Positions 18,743-27,930 of a stretch of DNA of 64,000 nucleotides are shown here, piece after piece; positions within the stretch are counted from its first letter, which is position 1; every line of letters begins with the position of its first letter. The notes under the pieces are model-generated. The model was not told where the DNA came from. It worked only from the letters and a program-made list of their open reading frames with translations, and did no database searches. Where the stretch lies: the NCBI RefSeq assembly GCF_021654855.1, contig NZ_AP024202.1, positions 2,356,001 through 2,420,000 on the forward strand, written 5' to 3'. The DNA is from Thiomicrorhabdus immobilis (GTDB lineage: Bacteria; Pseudomonadota; Gammaproteobacteria; Thiomicrospirales; Thiomicrospiraceae). The translations under genes and the position numbers were made by a program.

Positions 18743-19534
18743 CTATTGATTCATTTTATAGACGGCGACCAAGGTGATTACCTGATCTTCATCTTGGTTA
18801 TCAGTCACATCGGTTGCACTGGCTGTTGCTGCGGTTTGATCTTGAGCGTTATTTCCTACCCATTCAATACCTGCTACACCGCCTGTTGAATTGGCAACAC
18901 CTTGCTGTCTAAAATTACCTTCACGGGCATCAGCTTTGCCATCAATCATTTGATCTAAAGTTCTTGCTAAATCCGGTGTCAAGCCTGCCAACACCATGAC
19001 ATTACCAGAACCTTCTGCTGTTCCAGGTCTATTCCATTGAAAACAAACTTGAACTTCTTGAGGGTTACCATTGCTATCTAGATATAGATATCTGTCTTCT
19101 AAACCTTCGGCACGACCTGGTGGCATACGAATACCTAAACGGTCAAAAAACGCGTGCAAATCAACGTCTGCGTCGGCTCTAGTCATTTTAGGTGCTTTTA
19201 CACCCTGGCAAATCGCATTTGGTTCTGTAGCAGCCGTCATATCCCCTCCTGACACAGGAGCTCCTGCAGCAGCGGCGTAATCCTCGCCATTTACCATAAA
19301 TCTTGGCTGTGACTGACTGTCACCAACAACCACTCCCGCTCTTTTGTAATAAGCGTTGTAGGACTGCACCCATTGATCAACAAATTTTTGTTTGATTTTG
19401 CTGTATTCAGCATCTCGCTGCAGATCTTTACCGATAGACACTGCCCCTAAGATTAAACCGATAATAACCAATACAATCGACATCTCAACCAAAGTAAAAC
19501 CACCTTGCGATTTTTTATATGCTTGATGCTTCAC
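18743..19534 (-). CDS. MshA-like pilin (paralogue 1, first gene of operon)
   Basis: First gene of the pilus operon and the likely major pilin. FTLVEMSIVLVIIG (Glu at +5) follows GG. The body shares LQRDAEYSKIKQKF, AGVVVGDSQSQP, GRAEGLEDRYLYLDSNGNP, VCFQW and LTPDLARTLDQMIDG with the other two pilins. I chose the GTG at 19534: it has a GGGAGAG ribosome site about 6 bases upstream and gives a normal 12-residue leader. The ATG at 19564 has no visible ribosome site and would give an odd acidic leader. Confidence 0.82.
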   Translation of the reverse strand: MKHQAYKKSQGGFTLVEMSIVLVIIGLILGAVSIGKDLQRDAEYSKIKQKFVDQWVQSYNAYYKRAGVVVGDSQSQPRFMVNGEDYAAAAGAPVSGGDMTAATEPNAICQGVKAPKMTRADADVDLHAFFDRLGIRMPPGRAEGLEDRYLYLDSNGNPQEVQVCFQWNRPGTAEGSGNVMVLAGLTPDLARTLDQMIDGKADAREGNFRQQGVANSTGGVAGIEWVGNNAQDQTAATASATDVTDNQDEDQVITLVAVYKMNQ

Positions 19535-19564
19535 GACGCTCTCCCAATCGTTAACTAAACTCAT

Positions 19565-19895
19565 TTCAGATAGAATATAAACTTCAAATACGGTTCTTTG
19601 TTATTTAAAAATTGAGTTGCATTCGCTAGAAAATTCAAAGCTACCAGACCTGATAGCTCTAAAAACCCAACATCTTCACTTATAAAAACCGTTTATCATC
19701 CAAGTATGGTTGTTATTAATAACAATTACTAACGTCAAGTTACGACAATATACGACACAAACCGACATTTATTATTCCTAAGGAAGCCACATGGCGCTTA
19801 AATGAGATGATCTAGATAATAAAGAGGGGGAATTCATTTTATGTAGCATTGACGCCACAGACCTCTATACAAAAAATGAGAGTGTGGTGAGCTCG
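19565..19895 (-). promoter_or_regulatory. promoter region of pilus operon, 10-bp direct repeats
   Basis: This 331-base gap between the response-regulator gene and the first pilin holds no gene. It contains TACGACA at 19741-19747 and 19751-19757 and ACCGACA at 19761-19767, exactly 10 bp apart, plus the 16-bp perfect palindrome TTGTTATTAATAACAA at 19710-19725. OmpR/PhoB-type regulators bind direct repeats at about one helical turn, so this is a reasonable site for the adjacent regulator. I could not pick a convincing -35/-10 pair. Confidence 0.5.
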
Positions 19896-20594
19896 TTAAA
19901 CAATATCAATCGGCTCTATAAAAGAGTACCCTATAGAATGTATTGTTTTGATGGGTTTTGTCTTATCCCCTGATACAGTTTCAATCTTTTGACGTAAACG
20001 TCTAATCAATACTTCTAGGCTTCTTAAGTCATAAGAGTCTTCTTTTTTATTTAAAGCAATAATCAACTCTTTTTTACTTACTGACTTACCAGGCATAATA
20101 GCTAAACGGTTTACCACCATTTCCTCAAGTTTTGTTAACTTGATGTGCTCTGCGTGATATCTATTCTTTAGAGTCCAATCTAATGTGTTTAACATCCATA
20201 CCGCCTCATTTTTTTTAGGTATAACCACTTGTTTTTTATGCTGAACATTACGAATAATAGCAACCAGTTCTTCTAAAGCTATGGGCTTAATAAGATACGA
20301 ATCAACGCCCAACTTAAATCCTTGAACACGTTCAACAACCTCTCCTCGAGCAGAGGTAATTATAATGGAAGCCTCTTCAGGTAACGGCTTGGTTTTTAGC
20401 CATTCCATTCCGTCATCACCCTCTAAATTAAGGTCTAATACCACCACGTCTGGACTGTTTTTGGCCAACCATTTTTGAGCATTCTGAAGATTACTAACCC
20501 CAACGGCAAAAGCATCTTCTAGATTTAAATAGGTGACAACAGCGTCACGTAATTCCACCTCGTCTTCAATGACTAAAACTGTTACACCTTTCAT
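19896..20594 (-). CDS. OmpR/PhoB-family response regulator
   Basis: 232 aa. Receiver domain with acidic pocket IEDE near residue 10, phosphoacceptor D54 in VVLDLNLEGDDG, Ser/Thr of SIIITSAR near 78 and Lys of YLIKPIALEEL near 103. The C-terminal winged-helix Trans_reg_C domain ends in DLRSLEVLIRRLRQKIE and IKTIHSIGYSF. It follows the histidine kinase by 36 bp and precedes the pilus operon on the same strand, so the pilus genes are its obvious candidate targets. Confidence 0.88.
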   Translation of the reverse strand: MKGVTVLVIEDEVELRDAVVTYLNLEDAFAVGVSNLQNAQKWLAKNSPDVVVLDLNLEGDDGMEWLKTKPLPEEASIIITSARGEVVERVQGFKLGVDSYLIKPIALEELVAIIRNVQHKKQVVIPKKNEAVWMLNTLDWTLKNRYHAEHIKLTKLEEMVVNRLAIMPGKSVSKKELIIALNKKEDSYDLRSLEVLIRRLRQKIETVSGDKTKPIKTIHSIGYSFIEPIDIV

Positions 20595-20630
20595 GACCTT
20601 ACGATATCGCTCCTTAGTTAAAACTCGAAA

Positions 20631-22556
20631 TTATGCACGTTTGAAGCACAAAACAAAACGGCTACCTTCATTATAATCTTGATCTACATAAACAGTTCCA
20701 TCGTGTAGTTCCATAACTTTTTTAACTAAGAATAACCCTAGCCCAGTGCCACTAATATAGGCATCACTGTCAACGCGAACAAAACGTTCAAAAATTTTTT
20801 GTACATTTTCTTGGGCTACACCATCCCCCTGATCTTCTACATAGATAAAGATATTAATTTCTGTTACCACAATCTTTATGTGTATCTTACGACCAACTGG
20901 CGAATACTTAACTGCATTATCTACCAAATTATAGAGTGCCAATTTGAGCAAAACCGAATCTGCATGAATAGTGACAGCTTGTTTTTCAAAAGAAAATTGA
21001 TGACTACTATAGATTTGTTTAATCATTTCTTCTAAAGACCCTAACCATTCGGCTAAATTAAACGTTTGAATTTCAAATGAAAACAGGTCATTTTCTAACT
21101 TATCCGAAATCAACCAATCATCAAACAACATCTCCATGCGTTGAGTGGTCATACTCATGGTATTTATACGATTTTGACAGTTATTTATCCCCTTTTCTGA
21201 CTCTTTTCTTAACAATGCAAGCTGACTTTTAATAATCCCCAAGGGATTTCTGAGCTCATGGGTAATAAAGGAGATAAAGTTAGAATACTCGTTAACTAAA
21301 GCGCTCTGCTTTTTTAACATTTTTTCTAACTGAGCTGTTCGTGCTAAAACCTGTCTTTCGAGTAGTAGATTATTGTTTGTTTGTGTTTGAACCAAGTTGT
21401 GATTAGCAACCTCTTTCTCATCTTGTATTTGGAACATTTTGAGTGCAAGCAGATAAGCAAAAAAGGCAAACTCGATTATTGAGCCTGGAAAAGGTGCATT
21501 TCTTGTTAAGACGTTATAAGGCAACCACCCTAAATAAAGCATGGATAACACAATCATCCCTGAGAAAAAGGCAAATAACCCCACAACATATAAATTAATC
21601 TTACGCTCTTTGCGGGCGAGCGACTTGAATGACAAGTAAATAAGAACCAGCATGGTTATTGTTACCAACACATTGTGCAAGACAAAGCCCGTTTGTAGAT
21701 CAACAGGAATAAGAACAATGACCAATACAAACAGTACAATCATTAGATTTAAGAGAATATGGCCTCGTGGATAATACAAACGGCTATCTAAAATTGATTG
21801 TGAAAACTTAATGAGAAAGACGAAAGAAATCGGCATAAATATATACAGAGCATTGTTAATCCACTCATTAAAAAACATTGGCACTAAACCATTGTATAAC
21901 GCGACCCAAACCGAGTAACTTAAACTATAAAGACTATAGTAAATAAAGCTCATCTCTTTAAGATAAATATGCAACACTAAATAGAAAATCGACAACATAA
22001 TCAGTGCCACAATCATTGAAGAGAACAGTATTGATTTTTTTAAGACTTGAGCATAAAACTCTTTTTCAGATGAAATTAATAGCGCGGCAAAAACACCTAA
22101 CTGGCCGTCGAGTTGAACATAGATGGTTTTCTCTTCATTCGGGCGTAATTTAACAGAAAGATGGGGATAGGTGTCTAAGGTATCTTTATATTTAACATCA
22201 AGATGCAGCCCTCTGCTAAATGCTTGCCATTGATTGTTGACCTGTTCATAAAAAACGACTTTATGCAGAAAGGCTTCTGAAACCCAAAGAATTGGATTGA
22301 TAACATTGTTAGAGATGTTTTGCAGTTCAATTTTAAACCAGTGGGTACGATTTGAATAACCTAAAGAAAAATGGTTTGACTGCGGTTGCCAATCGTTGTT
22401 TTCTATTACCTCAGAAAGCGACAACGAGTTTGATGGGTCTATATAGCTTTCAATGCTCATAAAATGGGGACCATACCCTCCTGATAGGGTGACCGCATTT
22501 GCATTTGTGGCAAAAACTAGAAACAATATCCAAAACCACAATCGCATCTGTTTCAT
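20631..22556 (-). CDS. sensor histidine kinase, 7TMR-DISM type
   Basis: 641 aa: a signal peptide (about residues 1-21), a periplasmic 7TMR-DISM extracellular-type beta domain (about 30-170), seven hydrophobic helices (about 175-380), a short coiled coil, HisKA with FISFITHELRNPLG (His433), and an HATPase domain with N-box (LYNLVDNAVKYSP), GDGV and GTGLGLFLVKKVM. The periplasmic domain of this family usually senses small ligands; the signal is unknown here. It is co-transcribed with the regulator at 19896. Confidence 0.88.
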   Translation of the reverse strand: MKQMRLWFWILFLVFATNANAVTLSGGYGPHFMSIESYIDPSNSLSLSEVIENNDWQPQSNHFSLGYSNRTHWFKIELQNISNNVINPILWVSEAFLHKVVFYEQVNNQWQAFSRGLHLDVKYKDTLDTYPHLSVKLRPNEEKTIYVQLDGQLGVFAALLISSEKEFYAQVLKKSILFSSMIVALIMLSIFYLVLHIYLKEMSFIYYSLYSLSYSVWVALYNGLVPMFFNEWINNALYIFMPISFVFLIKFSQSILDSRLYYPRGHILLNLMIVLFVLVIVLIPVDLQTGFVLHNVLVTITMLVLIYLSFKSLARKERKINLYVVGLFAFFSGMIVLSMLYLGWLPYNVLTRNAPFPGSIIEFAFFAYLLALKMFQIQDEKEVANHNLVQTQTNNNLLLERQVLARTAQLEKMLKKQSALVNEYSNFISFITHELRNPLGIIKSQLALLRKESEKGINNCQNRINTMSMTTQRMEMLFDDWLISDKLENDLFSFEIQTFNLAEWLGSLEEMIKQIYSSHQFSFEKQAVTIHADSVLLKLALYNLVDNAVKYSPVGRKIHIKIVVTEINIFIYVEDQGDGVAQENVQKIFERFVRVDSDAYISGTGLGLFLVKKVMELHDGTVYVDQDYNEGSRFVLCFKRA

Positions 22557-22575
22557 TTAGCAACCTATCTCTATT

Positions 22576-22604
22576 AGCATCTCATTTATATTAAATGAGA
22601 TGCT
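22576..22604 (-). terminator. 12-bp-arm hairpin after gspN
   Basis: Perfect inverted repeat: arm AGCATCTCATTT at 22576-22587, 5-base loop, arm at 22593-22604. It begins four bases beyond the gspN stop codon and lies before the histidine-kinase start. There is no strong U-tract on the minus strand, so it may be a weak terminator, an attenuator or an mRNA-stabilising hairpin. Confidence 0.55.
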
Positions 22605-22607
22605 CAA

Positions 22608-23477
22608 TTAAAACAAACGTCCTTGCAATTTGGCTACATAATTCACGGCTGATTTTCTTTGCATCAAAAATGCCCAATCTGGCAACTCTTTCTCTGAATC
22701 TGCTTTGAGGTTCAAATCTAATCGATAAGCATAACTTTTATTTAATGACGCCACTCCGTCCAATTTCCACCCCGCTTGCAACGCATCTAAACGGCTCTGA
22801 ATACGCTCATCTTGTAATTCCACTTGAAGGTTCACCGTTGGAAACTTGTTATTCATGACGACTAAGTCATCAATTTGAATAGCTGACTGTAAAACACGAA
22901 ACCACTTAGTCTGAACAAGATATTCTGTTTCTAAATGATTAATACTAACCAGGCCTACCAAACTTGGCGCAATAGGAGATGCGGTTATTTTGTTAACCGG
23001 CAACTTAGAGATTACATCTTTAAGATTCACAACACCACTCACACCAGAAAGATGAATCTTACGTGATTGAATTGAAGAGAAAACTCGTGTGGACAATTCT
23101 CCAGACACTACCGACTGGCCGAATTCCCACGAAATATCAGCCGATAGCTTTGTGATAAAAAGGGACATAATCTGTAAATCCCAAGAGACTTTACCAATGG
23201 GAATAACATTTGAAGTCGCCATTATTTTACTATCCTTCTGCTCGATAGCTAAATCGACTTCACCTTGCCAAACCGTTCCACGTGAAGCAAGGATTTTAAT
23301 GTTTTGAGTGAGATTGATTTTTTGTTCTATCGTACTCTTTACAATTGGATTAGATAACAACCAATTGGCAGGCAGTTGCGATAGAATTGAGAAGAATAAC
23401 GCCACAATAAAAAGTGAAGCCACCCCGATAATTTTTCTTTTCTTACGACCAAGTCTGAAAGTACGCACAGATGACAT
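22608..23477 (-). CDS. gspN: type II secretion protein GspN
   Basis: 289-aa bitopic protein: N-terminal membrane helix (about residues 15-35), then a beta-rich periplasmic body with QNIKILASRGTVWQG and IPIGKVSWDL, patterns typical of GspN (T2SN). It is the last gene of the gsp operon, separated from gspM by two bases. GspN is dispensable in many systems and its exact role is unclear. Confidence 0.82.
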   Translation of the reverse strand: MSSVRTFRLGRKKRKIIGVASLFIVALFFSILSQLPANWLLSNPIVKSTIEQKINLTQNIKILASRGTVWQGEVDLAIEQKDSKIMATSNVIPIGKVSWDLQIMSLFITKLSADISWEFGQSVVSGELSTRVFSSIQSRKIHLSGVSGVVNLKDVISKLPVNKITASPIAPSLVGLVSINHLETEYLVQTKWFRVLQSAIQIDDLVVMNNKFPTVNLQVELQDERIQSRLDALQAGWKLDGVASLNKSYAYRLDLNLKADSEKELPDWAFLMQRKSAVNYVAKLQGRLF

Positions 23478-23479
23478 TC

Positions 23480-23971
23480 CTAATTAAGGGTAAATTGCAT
23501 TTCAGCTTTCACAAACCCTGGTTCAAGCCAAGAGGCTTGTAATCGATTAGTCGCCACACCCTTTTGCTCAAGTAAACTCAACCATTTAAACAGCCTTGCG
23601 GCATCCACCTTATCAAAAGCCACTTTTCCGCCATTTTCGATGCTCTGCAGGGTTTTGATATCCTTAAATAGATTTTGCTGTTTAAGGCTACTCTGCAACT
23701 GCGTCATCAGCTGGGTTTGACTGGTAATTTTTAGATTGGCATTCAGCGCATTAGCTGGCAACTTTTGAATCGCCGGAATTTGATTGTTCAACCATTGCCA
23801 TTCTTGCTGGGCACTCTGTAACTGTTGCTGGGCAATCTGTTTATTCGACACAATCGGTGACCAAATCAGCATGTACAAAATCACCACAACCAAAAACACG
23901 CCGAGCGCTTTTAATAATTTTTGCTCACGGCTATCTAAAGCAGACCAGGCCTGGTTAATTTGCATCCACAT
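23480..23971 (-). CDS. gspM: type II secretion inner-membrane protein GspM
   Basis: 163 aa: short cytoplasmic segment with a Trp-rich NQAWSALDSREQKLL, a membrane helix near residues 23-42, a coiled coil, and a small ferredoxin-like periplasmic domain. This is the standard GspM architecture, partnering GspL. GGAG lies 7 bases before the ATG. It overlaps gspL by 17 bp. An exact ACCAGGCCTGGT palindrome lies inside the gene and encodes part of the NQAW segment. Confidence 0.85.
   Translation of the reverse strand: MWMQINQAWSALDSREQKLLKALGVFLVVVILYMLIWSPIVSNKQIAQQQLQSAQQEWQWLNNQIPAIQKLPANALNANLKITSQTQLMTQLQSSLKQQNLFKDIKTLQSIENGGKVAFDKVDAARLFKWLSLLEQKGVATNRLQASWLEPGFVKAEMQFTLN
23944..23955. repeat. 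ACCAGGCCTGGT palindrome (copy 2)
   Basis: Exact 12-bp palindrome inside gspM, read on the minus strand as Asn-Gln-Ala-Trp context. Confidence 0.8.
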
Positions 23972-25229
23972 AAATCACTCCTTCAACAATATCCGCACTG
24001 ACATTTTTCAATGTTAAACTCAATGTAACTTGAGAAGTCTCCAGGCCTGATGGATTGTTGTTTGCCGTTTGCGTGGTTTGCTGCGATAACGTCACAATCT
24101 TTTGTAAATCGGCAGAACTCGGCGCTGAAACCGTAAACGATAAACGTTTTGATTTTGCACTTTGCTGCCACTGCATTTGCTCAACCTTAACCGTTTTCAC
24201 TTGGTTAAACCAAGGTTCAACCCGTTGTAAAACACTCACCAACTTTGCCGTGTTGTTATCATCAGCGGTCTGCTGTTTTAAATACGTCAAGGTTTGAGAT
24301 TTAATGTTTACAATACGTTTGCTCTCAGGAAACAATCTCTTAAATAACTCGGTCGTTTTCTGTTGGGTATAGTCGGTTTGTTGTCGCAACTTTTGGGTTT
24401 GCAAGAGTGTTGTCGCCAAATGCAGCGACATAACCACCAAAGTCAACACGGCGACCCAACGCCAAGCATACCAACTGCCTTTACTGGCTGCATTCGCCTT
24501 ATAGGCCAATTGACTTAAACTTAACGTTGCTACCTTTGACAAATTCTGTAAATGGCTACTCAACAAGCTGTTTGGGCTAACCTCGGTTTCAACGATTTTG
24601 GCTGTAGCAATACCCTCATGATTCTCCTTATCCGTCTCCAACGCATTCAGCATTTGCGTTTTAAGAGCGTCATACCAAGGTGTTTTACAAGCAAAACCAT
24701 GAAATTGATCCGTTCTCACCAAACAACGGGCATCTTGTTCAACCACACCCCAAGAGCCGCCTTTCTGAGAGCCGTTTTGTGCAGGAATCCTGAAACAATC
24801 CGGAACCAATTGCACATGTCCCAAACCGTAAGACTCAACGATACGTTTCCAGTTTTTCATATCATCATGAGTGGCAATCGCCACTGAAACCAAACCTTCC
24901 GGTGTACGGTCATAAGCCACAAAATGATAATGCTCCACCGCTTCACTCAAACCTTCTTCCAGGGCATAAGGTAAAGCCGCCATCCATAAAGATTTACGCT
25001 TTCCCGGAACCATAACATCGGTCATCACCACTTTTTCAGTCGGCAACCAAACAATCGCAATCTCACGAGTCAAACGCCTTCCAGACTTCAACTTTGCGAT
25101 AGTCTCTTCGCTATTCAGCAAAGAGCCATCTAGCCGACTGATCTGCAACTCACCATCCAAGCCAATACGGGCTACCAATGAATTTTTATCGACCGTTTCT
25201 GGTTGTTGATTAATTTTACTAAGCAACAC
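23955..25229 (-). CDS. gspL: type II secretion protein GspL
   Basis: 424 aa: a cytoplasmic actin-like domain that docks GspE (RRLTREIAIVWLPTEKVVMTDV, then PYALEEGLSEAVEHYHFV, typical of GspL), a membrane helix near residues 255-275, a coiled coil, and a periplasmic domain pairing with GspM. The start is a GTG with AGGTGG upstream and overlaps gspK by 11 bp. Links the ATPase to the platform. Confidence 0.87.
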   Translation of the reverse strand: MLLSKINQQPETVDKNSLVARIGLDGELQISRLDGSLLNSEETIAKLKSGRRLTREIAIVWLPTEKVVMTDVMVPGKRKSLWMAALPYALEEGLSEAVEHYHFVAYDRTPEGLVSVAIATHDDMKNWKRIVESYGLGHVQLVPDCFRIPAQNGSQKGGSWGVVEQDARCLVRTDQFHGFACKTPWYDALKTQMLNALETDKENHEGIATAKIVETEVSPNSLLSSHLQNLSKVATLSLSQLAYKANAASKGSWYAWRWVAVLTLVVMSLHLATTLLQTQKLRQQTDYTQQKTTELFKRLFPESKRIVNIKSQTLTYLKQQTADDNNTAKLVSVLQRVEPWFNQVKTVKVEQMQWQQSAKSKRLSFTVSAPSSADLQKIVTLSQQTTQTANNNPSGLETSQVTLSLTLKNVSADIVEGVIYVDAN

Positions 25230-26277
25230 TTAACCACCTTTGTACTAACGTCACTTCATTCTCACTTTTACGATTAAAGATAGAGGAAACCACCTGCTTC
25301 ACCTCTCCATAATCCACTTGGGCTTGTAATAAAAAATAATCGGTTTTTACGGCAATCACATCGGTAGGCAAGTCTTTGACAATCTCTTCCGCACTGAATC
25401 CCGTTTGCTCTTCTAAGAAACTGTAAAAACGACTAATCTCTTCCGCAGGTTCCTGTTTTCTGACCTGTAACCACTGCTTGGCGATATCCTCTGTTAACCA
25501 ATCAGTCAGAGCCATCAAGACCGGTACATCAGCAGTATTTACATTAATCGCCGTTACCGTTGGCAACGCCGCAAAATAACGTCCAATCTTGTCAAACTGC
25601 TGGGCAGTTAAAGCCTGCATGCCTTGCAAATTCTTCAGCTCCGAAACCATCACCATCGGCTGGTTAGCCGTACGGTAGGCTGGTTGATTAAGCAGATAAC
25701 TATCGCTTTCCGCCCCCATAGCCAAGCGTTCATCATCGGCATCCACCCAATCCTGCACCACGTCGGCAAAACCAACCATCGATTGCTCGGGTAAGCTTTG
25801 CTCCAAATAACGCTCAATCATTTTTTTCCAAAATCCGCGCTGGGTTTCATTACCCACCAACACATTGTTTAGATTCAACTTGGCTTGCAAATCGGTCAAT
25901 TTACCGCTGACTATCCCTTCTGCAAACGCCACCGGAATCAGTGGTTGCGCCCACTGTTCGGTAAGGTCATCGGTTTTATTATTCTTTAAATCCGCTTTTA
26001 AGCCTTTTTTAACCCAGTCTTCAAAACCGAATGCGACCGAAACCGAATGCGCCTGATGAATCATGTAACTACTGCGCTGAATATGTACCTGCTGGTCATA
26101 CAGCAACTGACTCGATACCATGCTCACCAGCGCCACCACCAATAACACCGTTAACAAGGCAAAACCTTTCTGTGAGTTCACCGGAAGTTTGCCCGACACA
26201 CCAGCCTTTTTCGATTGAGGATTTAGCAAACCCAGCAACCATTTGCCAATCATCTGTTTAGTCGTGCTATCCAGCAT
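25219..26277 (-). CDS. gspK: type II secretion tip pseudopilin GspK
   Basis: 352 aa. Prepilin signal QKG then FALLTVLLVVALVSMV with Thr instead of Glu at +5, the GspK hallmark. The long leader (38 residues) may mean a later start. The large periplasmic domain includes DVVQDWVDADD and an Asp-rich region consistent with the GspK calcium sites, then a helix-hairpin-like INVNTADVPVLMAL. GspK caps the pseudopilus with GspI and GspJ, encoded just upstream. Confidence 0.88.
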   Translation of the reverse strand: MLDSTTKQMIGKWLLGLLNPQSKKAGVSGKLPVNSQKGFALLTVLLVVALVSMVSSQLLYDQQVHIQRSSYMIHQAHSVSVAFGFEDWVKKGLKADLKNNKTDDLTEQWAQPLIPVAFAEGIVSGKLTDLQAKLNLNNVLVGNETQRGFWKKMIERYLEQSLPEQSMVGFADVVQDWVDADDERLAMGAESDSYLLNQPAYRTANQPMVMVSELKNLQGMQALTAQQFDKIGRYFAALPTVTAINVNTADVPVLMALTDWLTEDIAKQWLQVRKQEPAEEISRFYSFLEEQTGFSAEEIVKDLPTDVIAVKTDYFLLQAQVDYGEVKQVVSSIFNRKSENEVTLVQRWLSVA

Positions 26278-26910
26278 CTAATCGATTCCCATAAATAAAC
26301 GCGTTATCGTGCCTAACGTTTTATGTTTTATGGTTACCCGGCTCGCTCTAGGTAAATCGGTTAAACCCAGGTTTGCTCTGGGCCAATCCTTGACCCACTC
26401 ATTGCTTGAGGTCAACAACTCGATATCAAAACCCTCAATATCCGTCAGCAATTCGACCTTTTTCGGCTTTGTATCCTGCGCCCTATCCAAAACGGGCCAC
26501 GTTAAACGATATAGGATACCGTCTTGCAACTGATAGCCAACACGTAATAAACCACCACTTGCATTAGGTGTTGGAAACTGTGCGATGCGTGTAAACTCAA
26601 TCCCAATATCTTCACGATATTTAAATGCCGCTTGCCTCGAACCCAATTCATCTTGAATCGCACGGGGGACAATTTGAATGAAGTCTTGCTCCATCCACCA
26701 AATCGCACGCTGTAAATTCTCATTCTGCTTGCTGTGCTGTTCAACCGTGGTTTTGACATTCACCATGCTATCAATCGATTGATAAGCCAAAACGGCAATC
26801 ACCGCAGAAACCCCCAACGCCACCAACAGCTCAATCAGGGTAAAACCTTGCTGCAATTTCATCTCGGAGGATCTCATAGCCTGACTGACATAACGAGATT
26901 GCGAATTCAT
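26278..26910 (-). CDS. gspJ: type II secretion minor pseudopilin GspJ
   Basis: 210 aa: leader ending QQG, then FTLIELLVALGVSAVIAVLAY (Glu at +5). IWWMEQDFIQIVPR and a globular beta domain ending VTIKHKTLGTITRLF match GspJ. The leader has internal Met codons at residues 12 and 17 that could be the true start. It is contiguous with gspK and overlaps gspI by 4 bp. Part of the GspI-J-K tip complex. Confidence 0.87.
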   Translation of the reverse strand: MNSQSRYVSQAMRSSEMKLQQGFTLIELLVALGVSAVIAVLAYQSIDSMVNVKTTVEQHSKQNENLQRAIWWMEQDFIQIVPRAIQDELGSRQAAFKYREDIGIEFTRIAQFPTPNASGGLLRVGYQLQDGILYRLTWPVLDRAQDTKPKKVELLTDIEGFDIELLTSSNEWVKDWPRANLGLTDLPRASRVTIKHKTLGTITRLFMGID

Positions 26911-27305
26911 TCAGGACCAACGACACTAAACAAATTGGCGACCACCGCATCTGAACCTTTTTCAGAAACCTTAACCGATAATTTATAGATTTCAGGAATA
27001 AAGGTCGGCTCGGTGGCAAACTCAACACTCCAATCACGGTTCAACATGCTTTCGGAACGCTTATTTTCAGATTGCGTTTTACCGAATAGTTGTTGCTCCA
27101 CAATGGCATTTTCAGCCAACCAAGTCGCCACCACACGTGACTCAAGATGCGATTGATTGGATACCGTAATCCCCAAACTCCGACTGACCGCCGCCAAAGC
27201 AATCGCAATGATTGCCAACGCCACCATCACCTCAATGAGCGTAAAGCCGTGTAAGGTTCGGGTTTTTATGGTTGCAACAGAGGGTTTCATTGCTGGCTGG
27301 TTCAT
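26907..27305 (-). CDS. gspI: type II secretion minor pseudopilin GspI
   Basis: 132 aa: leader ending LHG, then FTLIEVMVALAIIAIALAAV (Glu at +5). Short body with ESRVVATWLAENAIVEQQLFG, the characteristic GspI pattern. It nucleates the pseudopilus tip with GspJ and GspK. The 4-bp overlap with gspJ indicates coupling. Confidence 0.88.
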   Translation of the reverse strand: MNQPAMKPSVATIKTRTLHGFTLIEVMVALAIIAIALAAVSRSLGITVSNQSHLESRVVATWLAENAIVEQQLFGKTQSENKRSESMLNRDWSVEFATEPTFIPEIYKLSVKVSEKGSDAVVANLFSVVGPE

Positions 27306-27371
27306 AAATTCATTATCTTTTTAAACTAACGTACACATTCAGTAGTTGGTTGGTTTCGGTTTAAATTGAGC

Positions 27372-27899
27372 TTACTGCTTAGCGAAAACCAAGGTTTCAT
27401 CCCAACTTAAGGTCATTTCTGTTTTAGCGGTTGAGTCTGACGAATCGGTACCTAAAATTTTTAAATGAATCTTGCCGGCAATCGCTTCACCACTTGGCCA
27501 AAACACCCAACCAGGCCTGGGCAATTGCTGTTGCTGGACAAATGTTTCATCCAGCTCCCAGCTGACCATAAAACCGTCATGCCATGGAAATATGGCCAAC
27601 TGTTCGTCTTCCAACCACTCACGGCTATTGAAGCGATAGGTCGTCAACCCTTGTGCATCTGGAACAATTAGATACATCTGTTGTCCAAACACCGCTTGGT
27701 CAGAAACCTGTTTAATATAGCTTTCGATTTTAGCCTGTTGATTATCAAGCAAGTCTTGGCTAAAACGTCCTAATGACAAAATCCCAACCGAGACCACAAC
27801 ACTCATAATCACCACCACGACCATCAATTCAATCAAGGTGAAGCCTTGTTGCTTTTTACCCTTGGCTGAGAGAACGTTTCGCGTGTCGGTTATTGGCAT
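27372..27899 (-). CDS. gspH: type II secretion minor pseudopilin GspH
   Basis: About 175 aa from the ATG at 27899; the frame extends to a TTG at 27911 that is less likely. [22 protein letters not shown] follows KKQQG. The body has the GspH-like beta sandwich (DQAVFGQQMYLIVPDAQGL). It lies between gspG and gspI as in canonical operons. GspH links the tip to the GspG shaft. Confidence 0.84.
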   Translation of the reverse strand: MPITDTRNVLSAKGKKQQGFTLIELMVVVVIMSVVVSVGILSLGRFSQDLLDNQQAKIESYIKQVSDQAVFGQQMYLIVPDAQGLTTYRFNSREWLEDEQLAIFPWHDGFMVSWELDETFVQQQQLPRPGWVFWPSGEAIAGKIHLKILGTDSSDSTAKTEMTLSWDETLVFAKQ

Positions 27900-27930
27900 T
27901 AAATGACCCAAATGCTTTGCATCAAACTAC

